A DNA stretch of 64,000 nt from an uncultured Eubacteriales bacterium (GCA_900315255.1 OMYH01000006.1:41457-105456), one strand, 5' to 3'. Positions 48,808 through 58,876 are shown, counted from the stretch's first letter. Notes: generated from the sequence alone by a model not told the origin. Numbers and translations are program-made.

Positions 48808-48825
48808 ATATAAGAGTTGGTAAAT

Positions 48826-49665
48826 ATGCATTTTATTGATGTAGACAGAGTCGTTTTCAGCTATGAGAACGAGGATAATAATAATACAAAGGTTCTGAAA
48901 GAGCTTTCTCTCTCGATCGGGAAAGGCGAGTTTATTGCGCTGCTCGGTCATAACGGATCGGGAAAATCTACTCTTGCAAAGATGTTCAACGGAATTCTTT
49001 TGCCCGACACCGGCGATGTTACGGTATGCGGAATGAATACAAAAAACGATGATACCCTGATCAATATCAGGCGCAAGGTCGGTCTTGTTATGCAAAACCC
49101 CGACAACCAGCTTGTCGCAAGTATCGTCGAAGAAGATGTTGCCTTCGGACCTGAAAACCTTGGTCTGGAGCCTTCCGAGATCCGAATTCGTGTTGATGAA
49201 GCTTTAAAGGCTGTTGATATGTATGCTTATAAAGATCATGCCTCATACAAGCTTTCGGGCGGTCAGAAACAGCGAGTCGCTATTGCAGGTATTATTGCAA
49301 TGCAGCCCGATTGTATTGTACTCGACGAACCTACTGCTATGCTTGATCCACAGGGCAGGCAGGAGGTTATGGATACAATAGTAAAGCTTAATAAAGAAAA
49401 GAATATCACAATTATTCTTATCACACACTATATGGATGAAGCTGCTCTTGCCAACAGGTTAGTAATACTTGATAACGGGAAAATACTCACTCAGGGTAGG
49501 CCTGATGAGGTTTTTTCAAAAGTAGAGCTGCTCAAACGTCATAAGCTTGATGTACCACAGGCAGCGCAGCTCGCATACAGGCTGAAGTCATGCGGATTCA
49601 GGATCAATAAGCTTCCGCTGAATGCCGAGGAATGTGTAGAAGAAATTGCAGCGCAGTTAAAATAA
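48826..49665 (+). CDS. ecfA1: ECF transporter ATPase subunit A1
   Basis: I start at ATG 48826 (MHFIDVDRVVFSY), because AAGAG lies nine bases upstream; TTG 48817 is possible. The 279-residue ABC ATPase has Walker A GHNGSGKST, the Q-loop MQNPDNQ, the ABC signature LSGGQKQR, Walker B CIVLDEPTAML, and the H-loop THYMDEA. With the next two genes it forms the energising module of an energy-coupling factor vitamin/metal transporter. No S component is encoded nearby, so this is the group II type shared by several S components. Confidence 0.93.
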   Translation: MHFIDVDRVVFSYENEDNNNTKVLKELSLSIGKGEFIALLGHNGSGKSTLAKMFNGILLPDTGDVTVCGMNTKNDDTLINIRRKVGLVMQNPDNQLVASIVEEDVAFGPENLGLEPSEIRIRVDEALKAVDMYAYKDHASYKLSGGQKQRVAIAGIIAMQPDCIVLDEPTAMLDPQGRQEVMDTIVKLNKEKNITIILITHYMDEAALANRLVILDNGKILTQGRPDEVFSKVELLKRHKLDVPQAAQLAYRLKSCGFRINKLPLNAEECVEEIAAQLK

Positions 49666-49684
49666 TTATTATGAGGAATATGGG

Positions 49685-50548
49685 ATGTCGTTATTAGAAA
49701 TAAAGGATCTGTCATTTTCATATGGGGTCGGAACTATTTTTGAGAAAAAAGCAGTTAATAAAGTATCGCTGAATATAGAAAAGGGCGATTTTATCGGTAT
49801 TATCGGACACACCGGTTCGGGAAAATCGACCCTTATCCAGACACTGAACGGACTTTTAAAGCCTACCGAGGGACAAATAATTCTCGATGGGCATGATATA
49901 TGGGAGAATCCGAAAAAAATTCGCAGTGTTCGTTTTCGGGTAGGGATGGTATTCCAGTATCCGGAATACCAGTTGTTTGAAGAAACAGCAGAAAAAGATA
50001 TAGCTTACGGACCTAAGAACATGGGCCTGAGCGACAGCGAGATCAAAGATAAGGTACATATGGCTGCGGGATTTGTCGGGCTAAAACCTGAGCTTCTGAA
50101 AAAATCACCGTTTGAATTGTCGGGCGGAGAAAAAAGACGAGTCGCAATAGCGGGTGTTATCGCAATGGAACCTGATGTTCTTATTCTTGACGAGCCGACC
50201 GCTGGTCTTGACCCCAACGGAAGAGATATTCTTCTTGCGCAGATCGCCTCTTATCACAGAGAGAAAGAAAACACCGTGCTTCTTGTTTCTCACAGTATGG
50301 AGGATATATCTCAGATAGCGGATAAGATCCTTGTAATGAATAAAGGCAGAATGTTTGCTTTTGACGATACAAAAAAAGTATTTGCAAGGGGAGAGGAGCT
50401 AGAAAGCATAGGGCTTCGCATACCTCAGATAACCAAGATAATGATTGAACTGAAAGCAAAAGGATATGACGTAGCCACCGATATTTATTCGGTTGAGCAG
50501 GCAGTAAATGAAATAATAAAGTTAAAAAAACCGGACAGGAAAGGGTGA
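49685..50548 (+). CDS. ecfA2: ECF transporter ATPase subunit A2
   Basis: The 287-residue ABC ATPase has Walker A GHTGSGKST, the Q-loop FQYPEYQLFEET typical of EcfA2, the signature LSGGEKRR, Walker B LILDEPTAGLD, and the H-loop SHSMED. It starts 19 bases after ecfA1 and ends five bases before ecfT. Confidence 0.94.
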   Translation: MSLLEIKDLSFSYGVGTIFEKKAVNKVSLNIEKGDFIGIIGHTGSGKSTLIQTLNGLLKPTEGQIILDGHDIWENPKKIRSVRFRVGMVFQYPEYQLFEETAEKDIAYGPKNMGLSDSEIKDKVHMAAGFVGLKPELLKKSPFELSGGEKRRVAIAGVIAMEPDVLILDEPTAGLDPNGRDILLAQIASYHREKENTVLLVSHSMEDISQIADKILVMNKGRMFAFDDTKKVFARGEELESIGLRIPQITKIMIELKAKGYDVATDIYSVEQAVNEIIKLKKPDRKG

Positions 50549-50552
50549 GTAT

Positions 50553-51377
50553 ATGCTTAAAGAGATTACATTAGGTCAATATTTTCCCGGAAAGTCTGTT
50601 TTACATAAAATGGACCCAAGAATGAAAATCATTTTACTTACCGTTTTTATTGTGTTTATTTTTTTGACAAAGAATTACATTTCCCTTGCGATAATGTTTG
50701 TATCGGTAATATTTGTAATACTTTTATCGGGCGTTTCTCTCAGGCTTTATTTCAAAAGCTTAAAAGCAATCATTTTCATAGTTTTGTTTACGTCTGTATT
50801 GAATTTATTCTACGGCTCAGGAGATCCGTTGTTTCAATGGAAATTTATCACCATAACACAAGCAGGTATTAATACCTCTATATTCGTTGCGGCGAGAATA
50901 ATTGCATTGGTTCTGATCAGTTCGGTGCTTACATATACAACATCACCCACCGATCTTACAGACGGTATCGAAAAGCTGCTGAAACCACTGTCGGTATTTC
51001 ACATAAAAATTCATGAGATCGCAATGATGATGACTATTGCGTTACGATTTATCCCTACTCTGCTTGAAGAAACAGATAAGATAATGAGCGCCCAGAAGGC
51101 AAGAGGAGCGGACTTTGAGAGCGGTAATATTCTTGAGAGAATAAAAGCGTTGATCCCTATTCTGATCCCGTTGTTTGTTTCGGCGTTCAGGCGTGCGTAT
51201 GATCTGGCGATGGCTATGGAAAGCCGCTGCTATCATGGCGGAGAAGGCAGAACGAGGATGAAAGTTTTAAAATATTCTAAGTGCGACTACATATCACTAA
51301 TTGTAGTATGCTTAATTTGCGCAGGAGTGATAATATGCAATATCAAGCTTCCGATAACGCTCCGAACAGGAATGTAA
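50553..51377 (+). CDS. ecfT: ECF transporter transmembrane subunit T
   Basis: The 274-residue integral membrane protein has about six hydrophobic helices. The conserved early motif is GQYFPGKSVLHKMDPRMKI. The two coupling motifs with the A-R-G pattern appear as AQKARGAD and MAMESRCYHG. It couples ATP hydrolysis by EcfA1/A2 to the S subunit. The last 43 bases overlap the truA start. Confidence 0.93.
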   Translation: MLKEITLGQYFPGKSVLHKMDPRMKIILLTVFIVFIFLTKNYISLAIMFVSVIFVILLSGVSLRLYFKSLKAIIFIVLFTSVLNLFYGSGDPLFQWKFITITQAGINTSIFVAARIIALVLISSVLTYTTSPTDLTDGIEKLLKPLSVFHIKIHEIAMMMTIALRFIPTLLEETDKIMSAQKARGADFESGNILERIKALIPILIPLFVSAFRRAYDLAMAMESRCYHGGEGRTRMKVLKYSKCDYISLIVVCLICAGVIICNIKLPITLRTGM

Positions 51378-52108
51378 AGATAACAATAATGTATGACGGA
51401 AGAACGTACCACGGATGGCAGATTCAGGAGAATGCATTGAGTGTGCAGGAGGTTTTTCAAACAGCGCTGAGAAATGTTATCGGTGACGATATGGACGTAA
51501 AAGGCTGCAGCAGAACAGACACGGGGGTTCATGCAAATATGTATTGCATAGGGCTGAAAACATCCCACCGAATACCCGCCGAACGTCTGAAGGCTGCGCT
51601 GAACAGGCACCTTCCGGGTTCAATAGCCGTTATTGATTGCCTGGATATGCATATGGATTTTCATCCGAGATACGACTGTACACGAAAGCAGTACATATAT
51701 AAAATTTGGAACAACGAAGTCAGGAACCCTTTTCTTGACGGTTATGCGCTTCATTACAGATATAAAAATTTTGACGAAAAGCTGCTTGACAGCGCCTGCA
51801 AGCATTATCTCGGAACACATGATTTTACGTCGTTCTGTACACCCGACAACAGACGTCCTGGGGATATGAGAAGGACTGTGTATCTGTCTGAGGTAAAACG
51901 TGACGGCGATATGGTGACATTCACTGTTGAGGCAAACGGCTTCCTGTATAATATGGTCAGAATAATGACAGGCACACTGTTGAGAGTGGCACAGGGAAAG
52001 ATAGAGCCGGAGAGTATTCCGGAAATAATTGGGAGAAAAAACAGACAGCTTGCGGGTCCGACAGCGCCTGCTTGCGGATTATATCTGAATAAGGTCTTTT
52101 ATGATTAA
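51335..52108 (+). CDS. truA: tRNA pseudouridine(38-40) synthase TruA
   Basis: I start at ATG 51335 (MQYQASDNAPNRN), with CAGGAG upstream; the longer frame from 51281 is not supported by a ribosome site. The 257-residue enzyme isomerises uridines at positions 38-40 of tRNA anticodon stems. The catalytic Asp is in CSRTDTGVHA, and the conserved N-terminal motif is YDGRTYHGWQ. VEANGFLYNMVRIMTGTLL is intact. The location after ecfT is the common Firmicutes order ecfA1-ecfA2-ecfT-truA. Confidence 0.95.
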   Translation: MQYQASDNAPNRNVKITIMYDGRTYHGWQIQENALSVQEVFQTALRNVIGDDMDVKGCSRTDTGVHANMYCIGLKTSHRIPAERLKAALNRHLPGSIAVIDCLDMHMDFHPRYDCTRKQYIYKIWNNEVRNPFLDGYALHYRYKNFDEKLLDSACKHYLGTHDFTSFCTPDNRRPGDMRRTVYLSEVKRDGDMVTFTVEANGFLYNMVRIMTGTLLRVAQGKIEPESIPEIIGRKNRQLAGPTAPACGLYLNKVFYD

Positions 52109-52124
52109 GTCGGGAAGTGATAAT

Positions 52125-53282
52125 ATGGCTGACAGAAAAGCAGTGTCAGAGAAAAAAAAGAATCCTAAAACTAAAGTCCTGATAGCTTTAGTTTTTCTCG
52201 TGCTGTTTTGCGCAGCTGTAGTTTTACATGCCAAATGGGATAAGCTTTCACCGGATAATCTCCCTGAAACCATTCTTCAGACGACGACTGCAAAAGAAGA
52301 ATTCTCCGATAAGATCTCAGGTACAGCTGTACAGGAGAAGAATATTATCGACACCGGCAGCGGAATATACTATATAAGCGATACATCGATCCTTCAGCTG
52401 GACTACAACGGTAACAAGAATTTTTCATCTCAGCACAGCTATACAAGCCCCGTCATAAAAAGCTCCCAAAACTATGCGATCGCTTTTGGACTGGGCAGTG
52501 AAAAGTTTCGTGTTATTTCGCCTTCTTATAATGTGTATAACGGAACTCAGGGAACGTCAATAATAGACTGCGATATAAATTCCAAAGGAACCTACTGCGT
52601 GATGTCGGATAACACAGGATATCTATCTGTGTTATCTGTATATGATAAAGATAACAGTTTCATCTATTCGTATTCTTTTAACAACTGCTACGGCATATCC
52701 TGCACGATAAACGAGAACGGTACAATGGCTGCTGTCGGCACTGTTAATACAATAGACGGTGCGCTGGTATCTAAGGTGTATATTCTTGACTTTAACTCAG
52801 ACAGTCCTTCGGCTGTGACAGAATATAACGACGAAATGATCTATGAGGTGAAATTCATTGATGATCAGAATGTTGCTGCGATAACCGATTCCAGGGTATC
52901 TGTCATTGATTCTTCATCTTCAAAGGAAACGTCTTATTCATTCGATTCGAAGTTTCTGGCGTCTTATGATCTGAGCTTCGAAGAAGGTATTGTGCTTGCA
53001 TTGTCACAGTCAGACGACGGCCGAAACTGCAGAATAGTGGTGTTGGACACAAACGGAAAAGAAGTGAACAGCTTTAATACGGAGTACTCGGTATACTCCA
53101 TGGATTATAAAAATTCCGTAATAGCAATACTGTCAGACAATATGCTATATAAATACAGCAATTATGGAAACAGCCTTGGAAGCTGGGAAATTGGTCATGA
53201 CGCAAAAAGCGTGAGCATTATTAACAACAAAACCGCTTATATTTTAGGAGTTTCGGAACTTCGGAAAATACTTCTCGATTGA
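52125..53282 (+). CDS. Membrane-anchored beta-propeller-like protein (DUF5711 type)
   Basis: I start at ATG 52125 (MADRKAVSEKK), seven bases after GGGAAG; the ATG at 52101 overlaps the truA end without a ribosome site. The 385-residue protein has a basic N-terminus, one membrane helix (about 19-37), and a large outer region of repeated strands resembling a WD40/PQQ-type propeller (DYNGNKNF, INENGTMAAVG, DTNGKEVNSF). It matches my recollection of the DUF5711 family, which often neighbours cvpA. Function is unknown; a scaffold or sensor outside the membrane is plausible. Confidence 0.7.
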   Translation: MADRKAVSEKKKNPKTKVLIALVFLVLFCAAVVLHAKWDKLSPDNLPETILQTTTAKEEFSDKISGTAVQEKNIIDTGSGIYYISDTSILQLDYNGNKNFSSQHSYTSPVIKSSQNYAIAFGLGSEKFRVISPSYNVYNGTQGTSIIDCDINSKGTYCVMSDNTGYLSVLSVYDKDNSFIYSYSFNNCYGISCTINENGTMAAVGTVNTIDGALVSKVYILDFNSDSPSAVTEYNDEMIYEVKFIDDQNVAAITDSRVSVIDSSSSKETSYSFDSKFLASYDLSFEEGIVLALSQSDDGRNCRIVVLDTNGKEVNSFNTEYSVYSMDYKNSVIAILSDNMLYKYSNYGNSLGSWEIGHDAKSVSIINNKTAYILGVSELRKILLD

Positions 53283-53319
53283 CCTGCAAAATAATTAATT
53301 GTTATAAGGAAGAAAAACT

Positions 53320-54030
53320 ATGCTTGATATTTTGACGATCGCCGTTGTCTTTGTATTCGTGATCATCGGTTATAAAAAAGGAATTGCACGAACTGCGCTC
53401 TCTTTTATGACTACGCTTGTTTCTGTGATGATCTCAATCTTTTTATCAAATCCAATAGCCGAAAAGATCTACGATACCGCTGTTAAGCCTTCTCTGACAA
53501 GCAAAATAGAAAGCACCGTAAAAACTGCGGCAACATCGGGAGAGAAGACTTTAATAGATGAGATACTGAAAACGCTCCCTAATCCTATACGAAATTCCCT
53601 GCCGAGCTTCAGCATAACGAACGAAAAACTTAACAGTGCCATCAGCAGCAGTGCGCAGACAGTCGAAGGCGTGTTAAGACCTGTAATTGTTTCGTTTATG
53701 ACATACATCATTTGTTTCATATTGTTCATTGCAATATCAATAACCGCCAGGATCGTTATCAATATTATCTGTGACAAGATGGACGTAGTTACAAAAGGTG
53801 TGATAGACAGTTTCTTCGGCTCTTTGGTTGGGCTGATTGAGGGATTTCTCATAGTGACCGCTTTGACCTTTATTCTGCACATTGCTTTGCCGCATATAAA
53901 AGAGCCGCCGCAGCTTTTGTCCGATGAAACGATATCGCAGTCGTATGTATTCAAAAGAATTTACGACAGTGACATACTCGTTGAGTTAATTGAGATGACC
54001 TCGGGTTCGGCGAATACAGGTGAATTATAA
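53320..54030 (+). CDS. CvpA family membrane protein
   Basis: The 236-residue protein has the start LDILTIAVVFVFVIIGYKKG, typical of CvpA-family proteins, a second helix (about 28-46), and two more helices (about 127-150 and 168-190). The region between helices is enriched in Ser/Thr. CvpA proteins are linked to envelope homeostasis and, in Escherichia coli, colicin V production, but the activity is not known. AAGGAAG precedes ATG. It appears to be the last gene of the ruvC run. Confidence 0.85.
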   Translation: MLDILTIAVVFVFVIIGYKKGIARTALSFMTTLVSVMISIFLSNPIAEKIYDTAVKPSLTSKIESTVKTAATSGEKTLIDEILKTLPNPIRNSLPSFSITNEKLNSAISSSAQTVEGVLRPVIVSFMTYIICFILFIAISITARIVINIICDKMDVVTKGVIDSFFGSLVGLIEGFLIVTALTFILHIALPHIKEPPQLLSDETISQSYVFKRIYDSDILVELIEMTSGSANTGEL

Positions 54031-54069
54031 AATCTTTTACAAAAAATTAACGCATTGATTAATGATATA

Positions 54070-54078
54070 TGGTATAGT
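54070..54078 (+). promoter_or_regulatory. Extended -10 promoter of the clpE-like gene
   Basis: TGGTATAGT (54070-54078) is an extended -10 element without a good -35. I looked for a CtsR box (repeated GGTCAAA) upstream of the gene and did not see one. Confidence 0.45.
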
Positions 54079-54124
54079 AAAAGCGAATATAAAGATAACA
54101 ATATAAGACAATAAGGAGAAAAAT

Positions 54125-56455
54125 ATGCTTTGTGTAAAATGTAAAAAAAGACCTGCAATTGTTTTTCTTACAACAAATCAAGACGACAATTCAAAGGGTT
54201 ATTGCCTTTCCTGCGCAAGAGAATTGGGTATAAAACCTGTAAATGATCTGATGGAAAAAATGGGGATCACCGATCAGCAGATTGATGAGATATACGACCA
54301 GATGGGCGATCTCATTGACGAGAACGGAGATTTTGATATGTCTTATCTTGGGGATATGATGAACGGTGCTCCACAGTTTGATGAAGAAAAGTACGACAGT
54401 GAAGATGACAGTGATGATGATTTTGTACACGGCGCACCTGCGTTCCCTCCGATATTCAATAATATGTTTGGAAGAAATGGCGAAGCATCACAAAATAATG
54501 AGGGAAAATCCTCCGAAACCAAAAAATCAAAGAAAGATAAGAAAAAATACAAGCACCTCAACACCTATTGCGAAAACCTGACCCAAAAAGCGGCAGACGG
54601 AAAGCTTGATATGATCATCGGCCGTGATCAGGAGATCGATCGTGTTATTCAGATCTTATCACGACGCACAAAAAACAATCCGTGCCTGATCGGTGAGCCG
54701 GGCGTCGGAAAAACAGCTATTGCCGAGGGATTGGCACAAAGAATCGCTTCGGGCAAAGTTCCTCAGAGGCTTCGCAGTAAGCAGATTTATCTTCTTGACC
54801 TCACTTCTCTTGTCGCAGGAACACAGTTCCGCGGCCAGTTTGAAGCCAGAATCAAGGGACTTACCTCCGAGGTAAAAGAACATGGTGATGTGATACTATT
54901 TATTGACGAGGTACACAACCTTGTCGGAACAGGCGATTCCGAAGGCACTATGAACGCTGCCAATATACTCAAGCCTGCTCTTTCAAGGGGAGAGATACAG
55001 GTGATTGGTGCTACAACCTTTAACGAATACCGCAAGTATATCGAAAAGGACGCAGCACTCGAACGCCGCTTCCAGCCTGTCACAGTAGCAGAGCCTTCTA
55101 TCAACGCGACGATTGATGTATTGCTTGGAGTAAAGAGTTACTACGAAGAATACCATAGAGTAACCGTAAGCGAAAGTATTGTGCGCCGTGCGGTGGTTGT
55201 ATCGGAGAGGTATATTACCGACAGATACCTCCCCGATAAAGCGATAGATCTTCTTGACGAAGCGTGTGTAAGCGCTGCACTACGAAATAAAAATGCCGAT
55301 AAGTATTACACCATAAAGGCCGAGCGTGATGCTCTTGCACAAAAAGAAAGCGAATTGTCTTCATCCGATGAAATTGATTATGCCGAGCTTTCAAAGATAA
55401 GGACAGAGCTTGTACGGTTCGACAAGCGTTTAAGTCTGTTCTCGGAGGACGATCTTAATACAGCTGTAACCGAGGACGACATTGCCCATGTAGTAGAACT
55501 GTGGACAGGTATTCCCGCTTCCAAAGTCAGGGAAAACGAATTGAAGAAGCTTGCCGATCTTGACGTGAAGCTGAAAAGCAAGATCGTCGGACAGGATGAG
55601 GCCGTGGAATCCCTCGCCGCGGCGATCAAACGCAGCCGTGTACAAATAAGTCCCAGACGTCACCCTGCGTCGTTTATTTTTGTAGGTCCGACAGGAGTCG
55701 GAAAAACCGAGCTGGTCAAGGTTCTTTCTATGGAATTGTTTGATTCTCCTGAAACACTGATCAGGCTTGATATGTCGGAGTTTATGGAGAAGCATTCGGT
55801 TTCCAAGATAATCGGATCACCTCCGGGATATGTTGGCTATGACGAGGCAGGTCAGGTTACAGAAAAGGTTCGCAGACGTCCGTATTCCGTACTGCTGTTC
55901 GACGAAATAGAAAAAGCACACCCTGACGTACTTAATATACTGCTTCAGATACTTGACGAGGGCAGACTGACAGACGCCCACGGCAGAGTAGTCAACTTTG
56001 AGAACACCGTTATTGTTATGACAAGCAACGCAGGAAGCGACAGAAAAGACGGTATTCTCGGCTTCAATAAAAGTGAGAACGAGCTGGGTAGGGAAAAGGC
56101 AATGAAGGCTCTTGCGGATTTTCTCAGACCTGAGTTCCTGGCAAGAGTTGACGAAATCATCACCTTCAATGTTCTGACCGAGAATGATTTCAAGGCTATC
56201 GCAAGATTGATGCTCGATGAATATGTTGTTACCCTCAAAGAAAAAGGCATCGAATTCAACTATGACGATAAAGCCGTAGATTATATTGCAAAGAAGTCAT
56301 GCGGAGGAAAAAGCGGAGCACGAGATCTCAGAAGCTTTATCCGCAAAGAAGTTGAAGATGCTATCACTAACGAGATAGTCGAAAAAGGCGAAGGCGGATT
56401 CGGCAAGGTTTGCATTACCGAGAATGACGGTCACATTAGTCTGACAGTTGAATAA
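54125..56455 (+). CDS. clpE: ClpE-type AAA+ unfoldase of a Clp protease
   Basis: The 776-residue protein starts with a zinc-finger (Cys3, Cys6, Cys27, Cys30) in place of the Clp N-domain, as in ClpE. An acidic linker with Asp/Ser clusters (about 80-140) follows. AAA+ domain 1 has Walker [10 protein letters not shown] near 190 and Walker [13 protein letters not shown]+ domain 2 has Walker [10 protein letters not shown] at 521-528 and [13 protein letters not shown]. The middle region is short. GILGFNKSE carries the hydrophobic-Gly-Phe loop that docks on ClpP, so it should feed a protease. The conserved UVR segment of classical ClpE is not obvious, so ClpC-like naming is also possible. Confidence 0.82.
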   Translation: MLCVKCKKRPAIVFLTTNQDDNSKGYCLSCARELGIKPVNDLMEKMGITDQQIDEIYDQMGDLIDENGDFDMSYLGDMMNGAPQFDEEKYDSEDDSDDDFVHGAPAFPPIFNNMFGRNGEASQNNEGKSSETKKSKKDKKKYKHLNTYCENLTQKAADGKLDMIIGRDQEIDRVIQILSRRTKNNPCLIGEPGVGKTAIAEGLAQRIASGKVPQRLRSKQIYLLDLTSLVAGTQFRGQFEARIKGLTSEVKEHGDVILFIDEVHNLVGTGDSEGTMNAANILKPALSRGEIQVIGATTFNEYRKYIEKDAALERRFQPVTVAEPSINATIDVLLGVKSYYEEYHRVTVSESIVRRAVVVSERYITDRYLPDKAIDLLDEACVSAALRNKNADKYYTIKAERDALAQKESELSSSDEIDYAELSKIRTELVRFDKRLSLFSEDDLNTAVTEDDIAHVVELWTGIPASKVRENELKKLADLDVKLKSKIVGQDEAVESLAAAIKRSRVQISPRRHPASFIFVGPTGVGKTELVKVLSMELFDSPETLIRLDMSEFMEKHSVSKIIGSPPGYVGYDEAGQVTEKVRRRPYSVLLFDEIEKAHPDVLNILLQILDEGRLTDAHGRVVNFENTVIVMTSNAGSDRKDGILGFNKSENELGREKAMKALADFLRPEFLARVDEIITFNVLTENDFKAIARLMLDEYVVTLKEKGIEFNYDDKAVDYIAKKSCGGKSGARDLRSFIRKEVEDAITNEIVEKGEGGFGKVCITENDGHISLTVE

Positions 56456-56469
56456 TTTATAATTAAACT

Positions 56470-56504
56470 AAAGCGACCGGGAAATAGATCTCGGTCGCTT
56501 TTAA
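56470..56504 (+). terminator. Rho-independent terminator after clpE
   Basis: AAAGCGACCG (56470-56479) pairs with CGGTCGCTTT (56492-56501), with a short T tail. Confidence 0.8.
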
Positions 56505-56523
56505 GAAATAAGCTGAAATTAAT

Positions 56524-56572
56524 AATCCCCCTATAGACAGCGCTGTTACAGCGTGATATCTGCAGGGGGATT
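56524..56572 (-). terminator. Structured stem-loop downstream of mreB
   Basis: AATCCCCCT (56524-56532) pairs perfectly with AGGGGGATT (56564-56572). Inside is a second small hairpin, CGCTG-TTA-CAGCG. It lies 20 bases beyond the mreB stop on the minus strand but lacks a strong T-run, so it may be a processing or stability element as well as a terminator. Confidence 0.55.
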
Positions 56573-56592
56573 AATATAATTCTATGTTTTAA

Positions 56593-57615
56593 TCAATATG
56601 GCTCGCTCAAAGGATTTACAGCGCCGTTTTCGTCAATCTCTGCTTGTCCGATATATCTGAGTGCGTATCCGCAGCCGTTGATCACACAGTCTGAAGGATT
56701 ATCGGCTATATGTACATCAAGCTTAACGTAATTCTTGATGATCTGATCAAGTCCGTTGATCTGACAGCCACCGCCTGTTAAGACAATACCGTCTTTGTAA
56801 ATATCTCCGACAAGCTCCGGAGGTGTTTCTTCAAGAAGATCCTGAGCCTGCATAGCAATAGAAACGGCAATTTCACTGAGAGGTTCTGCAAGCTCGCTGC
56901 TTGAAAGCTCGATCGCCTGGGGAAGACCTGTGACAGTGTTTCTTCCTTTAACCGTAATTTTTTTATCAACATCTGGCTTGACAACCGTACCGACTTCAAA
57001 CTTGACTTTTTCGGCAGTAACTTTTCCGATAACAAGATTGTATGTACGTCTTATATACTTTATTATCTCATCGTCAAAGCTGTTGCCGGCTAATTTCATA
57101 GATCTTGATGCAGAAATATCACCGAGTGAAATAACTGCCATGTCGGTCGTACCTCCGCCTATATCAATCACCATTCTGCCGTGCGGACTTCTTATGTCAA
57201 TACCCGCTCCGATAGCCGCTGCCTTCGACGCTTCAATAAGGCTGACGTTTCTAACCCCAATCGACAGGATCGAATTAACAACAGCACGCTTCTCTACATC
57301 GGTTATATCGCCCGGAATACAAGCGACCACTCTCGGTTTAACGATCCTGCTGATGTTTGCTTTTCCAAGCTGGATCTTTATCATGTTTTCCACCAAAAAG
57401 AAATCGGATATTACGCCTCCGACAATAGGCTCGATGGCACTCAATCTCTGGGACGTTCGTCCTATCATTCTATATGCGTCACGACCAACAGCCACAATAT
57501 TATCATTGTCTAAATTAATCGTAACAACAGAAGGCTCATCTAAAAACTTGCCCTTGTCAGCCACATATATCCTTGTGTTTGAAGTTCCCAGATCAATAGC
57601 AATATCTACACTCAA
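56593..57615 (-). CDS. mreB: Rod-shape determining protein, MreB/Mbl family
   Basis: The 340-residue actin-fold protein has phosphate 1 motif DLGTSNTRI, phosphate 2 motif VIDIGGGTTDMAVISLG, and adenosine motif VLTGGGCQI. The hydrophobic loop and length fit MreB/Mbl, which organise cell-wall elongation under the membrane. The start is TTG (57615-57613), with GGGAGATG nine bases upstream. It is a stand-alone gene with its own promoter, not next to mreC or mreD, which favours an Mbl/MreBH-type paralogue. Confidence 0.9.
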   Translation of the reverse strand: MSVDIAIDLGTSNTRIYVADKGKFLDEPSVVTINLDNDNIVAVGRDAYRMIGRTSQRLSAIEPIVGGVISDFFLVENMIKIQLGKANISRIVKPRVVACIPGDITDVEKRAVVNSILSIGVRNVSLIEASKAAAIGAGIDIRSPHGRMVIDIGGGTTDMAVISLGDISASRSMKLAGNSFDDEIIKYIRRTYNLVIGKVTAEKVKFEVGTVVKPDVDKKITVKGRNTVTGLPQAIELSSSELAEPLSEIAVSIAMQAQDLLEETPPELVGDIYKDGIVLTGGGCQINGLDQIIKNYVKLDVHIADNPSDCVINGCGYALRYIGQAEIDENGAVNPLSEPY

Positions 57616-57650
57616 ATTTACACATCTCCCATTTAAAACTCTACATATAA

Positions 57651-57680
57651 ATTATATTATAGCAGAGATTGTTATGTCAA
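57651..57680 (-). promoter_or_regulatory. Promoter of mreB
   Basis: On the minus strand, a perfect TTGACA (57680-57675), an 18-base spacer and a perfect TATAAT (57656-57651). Confidence 0.75.
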
Positions 57681-57710
57681 TATTGTTTGATATAATTTAC
57701 GGTAAATTCA

Positions 57711-58709
57711 TTAATCTATCTTTTTGATAAAGTTCCCGTCTATTCGTGTTACGGGAGTTTCTACTATGAAAGCGTCTTCATCATATGCTTTTATTATTCT
57801 TCTAAGCTTATTGACCTCAAACTTACTAACAAAAATGATGAAGATCTTTACACTTTCTCCCGTAAACAATCCGTTTGCAGATATTTCGGTCATACCTCTG
57901 TTGAGTTTTCCCATAACATCAACCTGCATAGCTTTGGCGTCCTTCAGCTTGCTGAAAACCAACACCTGACTCGCTATATTTTGAGTATGTATCTTGTCAA
58001 CCGCTATCGAATTGAATACAGAGTAGATCAGCGAATATATAGCTGTTGCGGGATCAAAAAGGAAGAGCATGATAGAATACAGCAAAACATTTGCAGCTAA
58101 TCCTATATTTCCAACGCTGCCTTTACCTTTACGGGCAATGAGAAGCATACCTATAATGTTCATTCCTCCGTCACACGCACCGCCCCAGAGGATCAGCCCG
58201 ATCCCTGCGCCGCATATTATTCCTGCTATGATCGTGTTCGTTATCCTGTCGTCAAGAACAGCATTGATCGGAATAGGTATGACTGATAAGAGAACTGTAA
58301 TCGACGTAACAGCAAAAAGCGTTTTGATAATAAAACGCCTCCGCATTTTCTTCAGCGAGATTATGATCGCAGGGACGTTCATCAGATAATAGATAATGCC
58401 CGAAACATTGAATTGGTTAAACGAGATTCCTGTTCGTGTTAGCAGCTCCTGTATAAGTTGAGCAAAGCCCATCATTCCTCCCGAATACAGGTGAAGCGGT
58501 CGGAGAAAAACATTCATGCTGAACGAATAGAGCAGGCAGCCTATAAATATAATAGGGAAATTGTAGATCTCCTTTCTGAATGCCTTTCCTCCCGTATCGT
58601 CTTCTTTGATTTTCTCTTCTTCGTTTATGACCAGCTCTTTGACAGATTTCAGATCGTTAGTGTTTGTATTTTCTTTTGCATACCTTTTCTTTTTTTGCTT
58701 GTTTGACAA
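57711..58709 (-). CDS. YitT family membrane protein with DUF2179 domain
   Basis: I start at TTG 58709 (MSNKQKKKRYAKEN), eight bases after AGGAGG; the ATG at 58880 has no ribosome site and crosses the preceding terminator region. The 332-residue protein has a charged N-terminal tail (1-45), five to six hydrophobic helices (about 55-250) with the motif LHLYSGGMMGFAQL and GLILWGGACDGGMNIIG, and a C-terminal cytoplasmic domain (about 255-332) typical of DUF2179. The role is unknown; transport of a small solute has been suggested for the family. Confidence 0.85.
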   Translation of the reverse strand: MSNKQKKKRYAKENTNTNDLKSVKELVINEEEKIKEDDTGGKAFRKEIYNFPIIFIGCLLYSFSMNVFLRPLHLYSGGMMGFAQLIQELLTRTGISFNQFNVSGIIYYLMNVPAIIISLKKMRRRFIIKTLFAVTSITVLLSVIPIPINAVLDDRITNTIIAGIICGAGIGLILWGGACDGGMNIIGMLLIARKGKGSVGNIGLAANVLLYSIMLFLFDPATAIYSLIYSVFNSIAVDKIHTQNIASQVLVFSKLKDAKAMQVDVMGKLNRGMTEISANGLFTGESVKIFIIFVSKFEVNKLRRIIKAYDEDAFIVETPVTRIDGNFIKKID

Positions 58710-58826
58710 GAAAACCGCCTCCTCGGTATGAGTACCAAAAAGAATAATATAATTAATTTTACTATAAAAAACTAAAATATTTGTTAACATAGTGAAAATT
58801 CTATTAAACTTGTTATATTGATCCAT

Positions 58827-58867
58827 AAAAAAACAGCCGAACAAAGATAATTCTCGATGTTCGGCTG
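58827..58867 (-). terminator. Terminator of the pgcA-lipoprotein unit
   Basis: On the minus strand, CAGCCGAAC (58867-58859) pairs with GTTCGGCTG (58842-58834), followed by seven T (58833-58827). Confidence 0.92.
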
Positions 58868-58876
58868 GATAACTGA

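Noticed and set aside
54031..54124. CtsR or CIRCE operator upstream of the Clp gene
   Set aside because: No GGTCAAA repeat and no 9-9-9 CIRCE inverted repeat could be seen.
56930..57727. 265-codon plus-strand frame opposite mreB
   Set aside because: It is a shadow of the conserved actin-fold gene.
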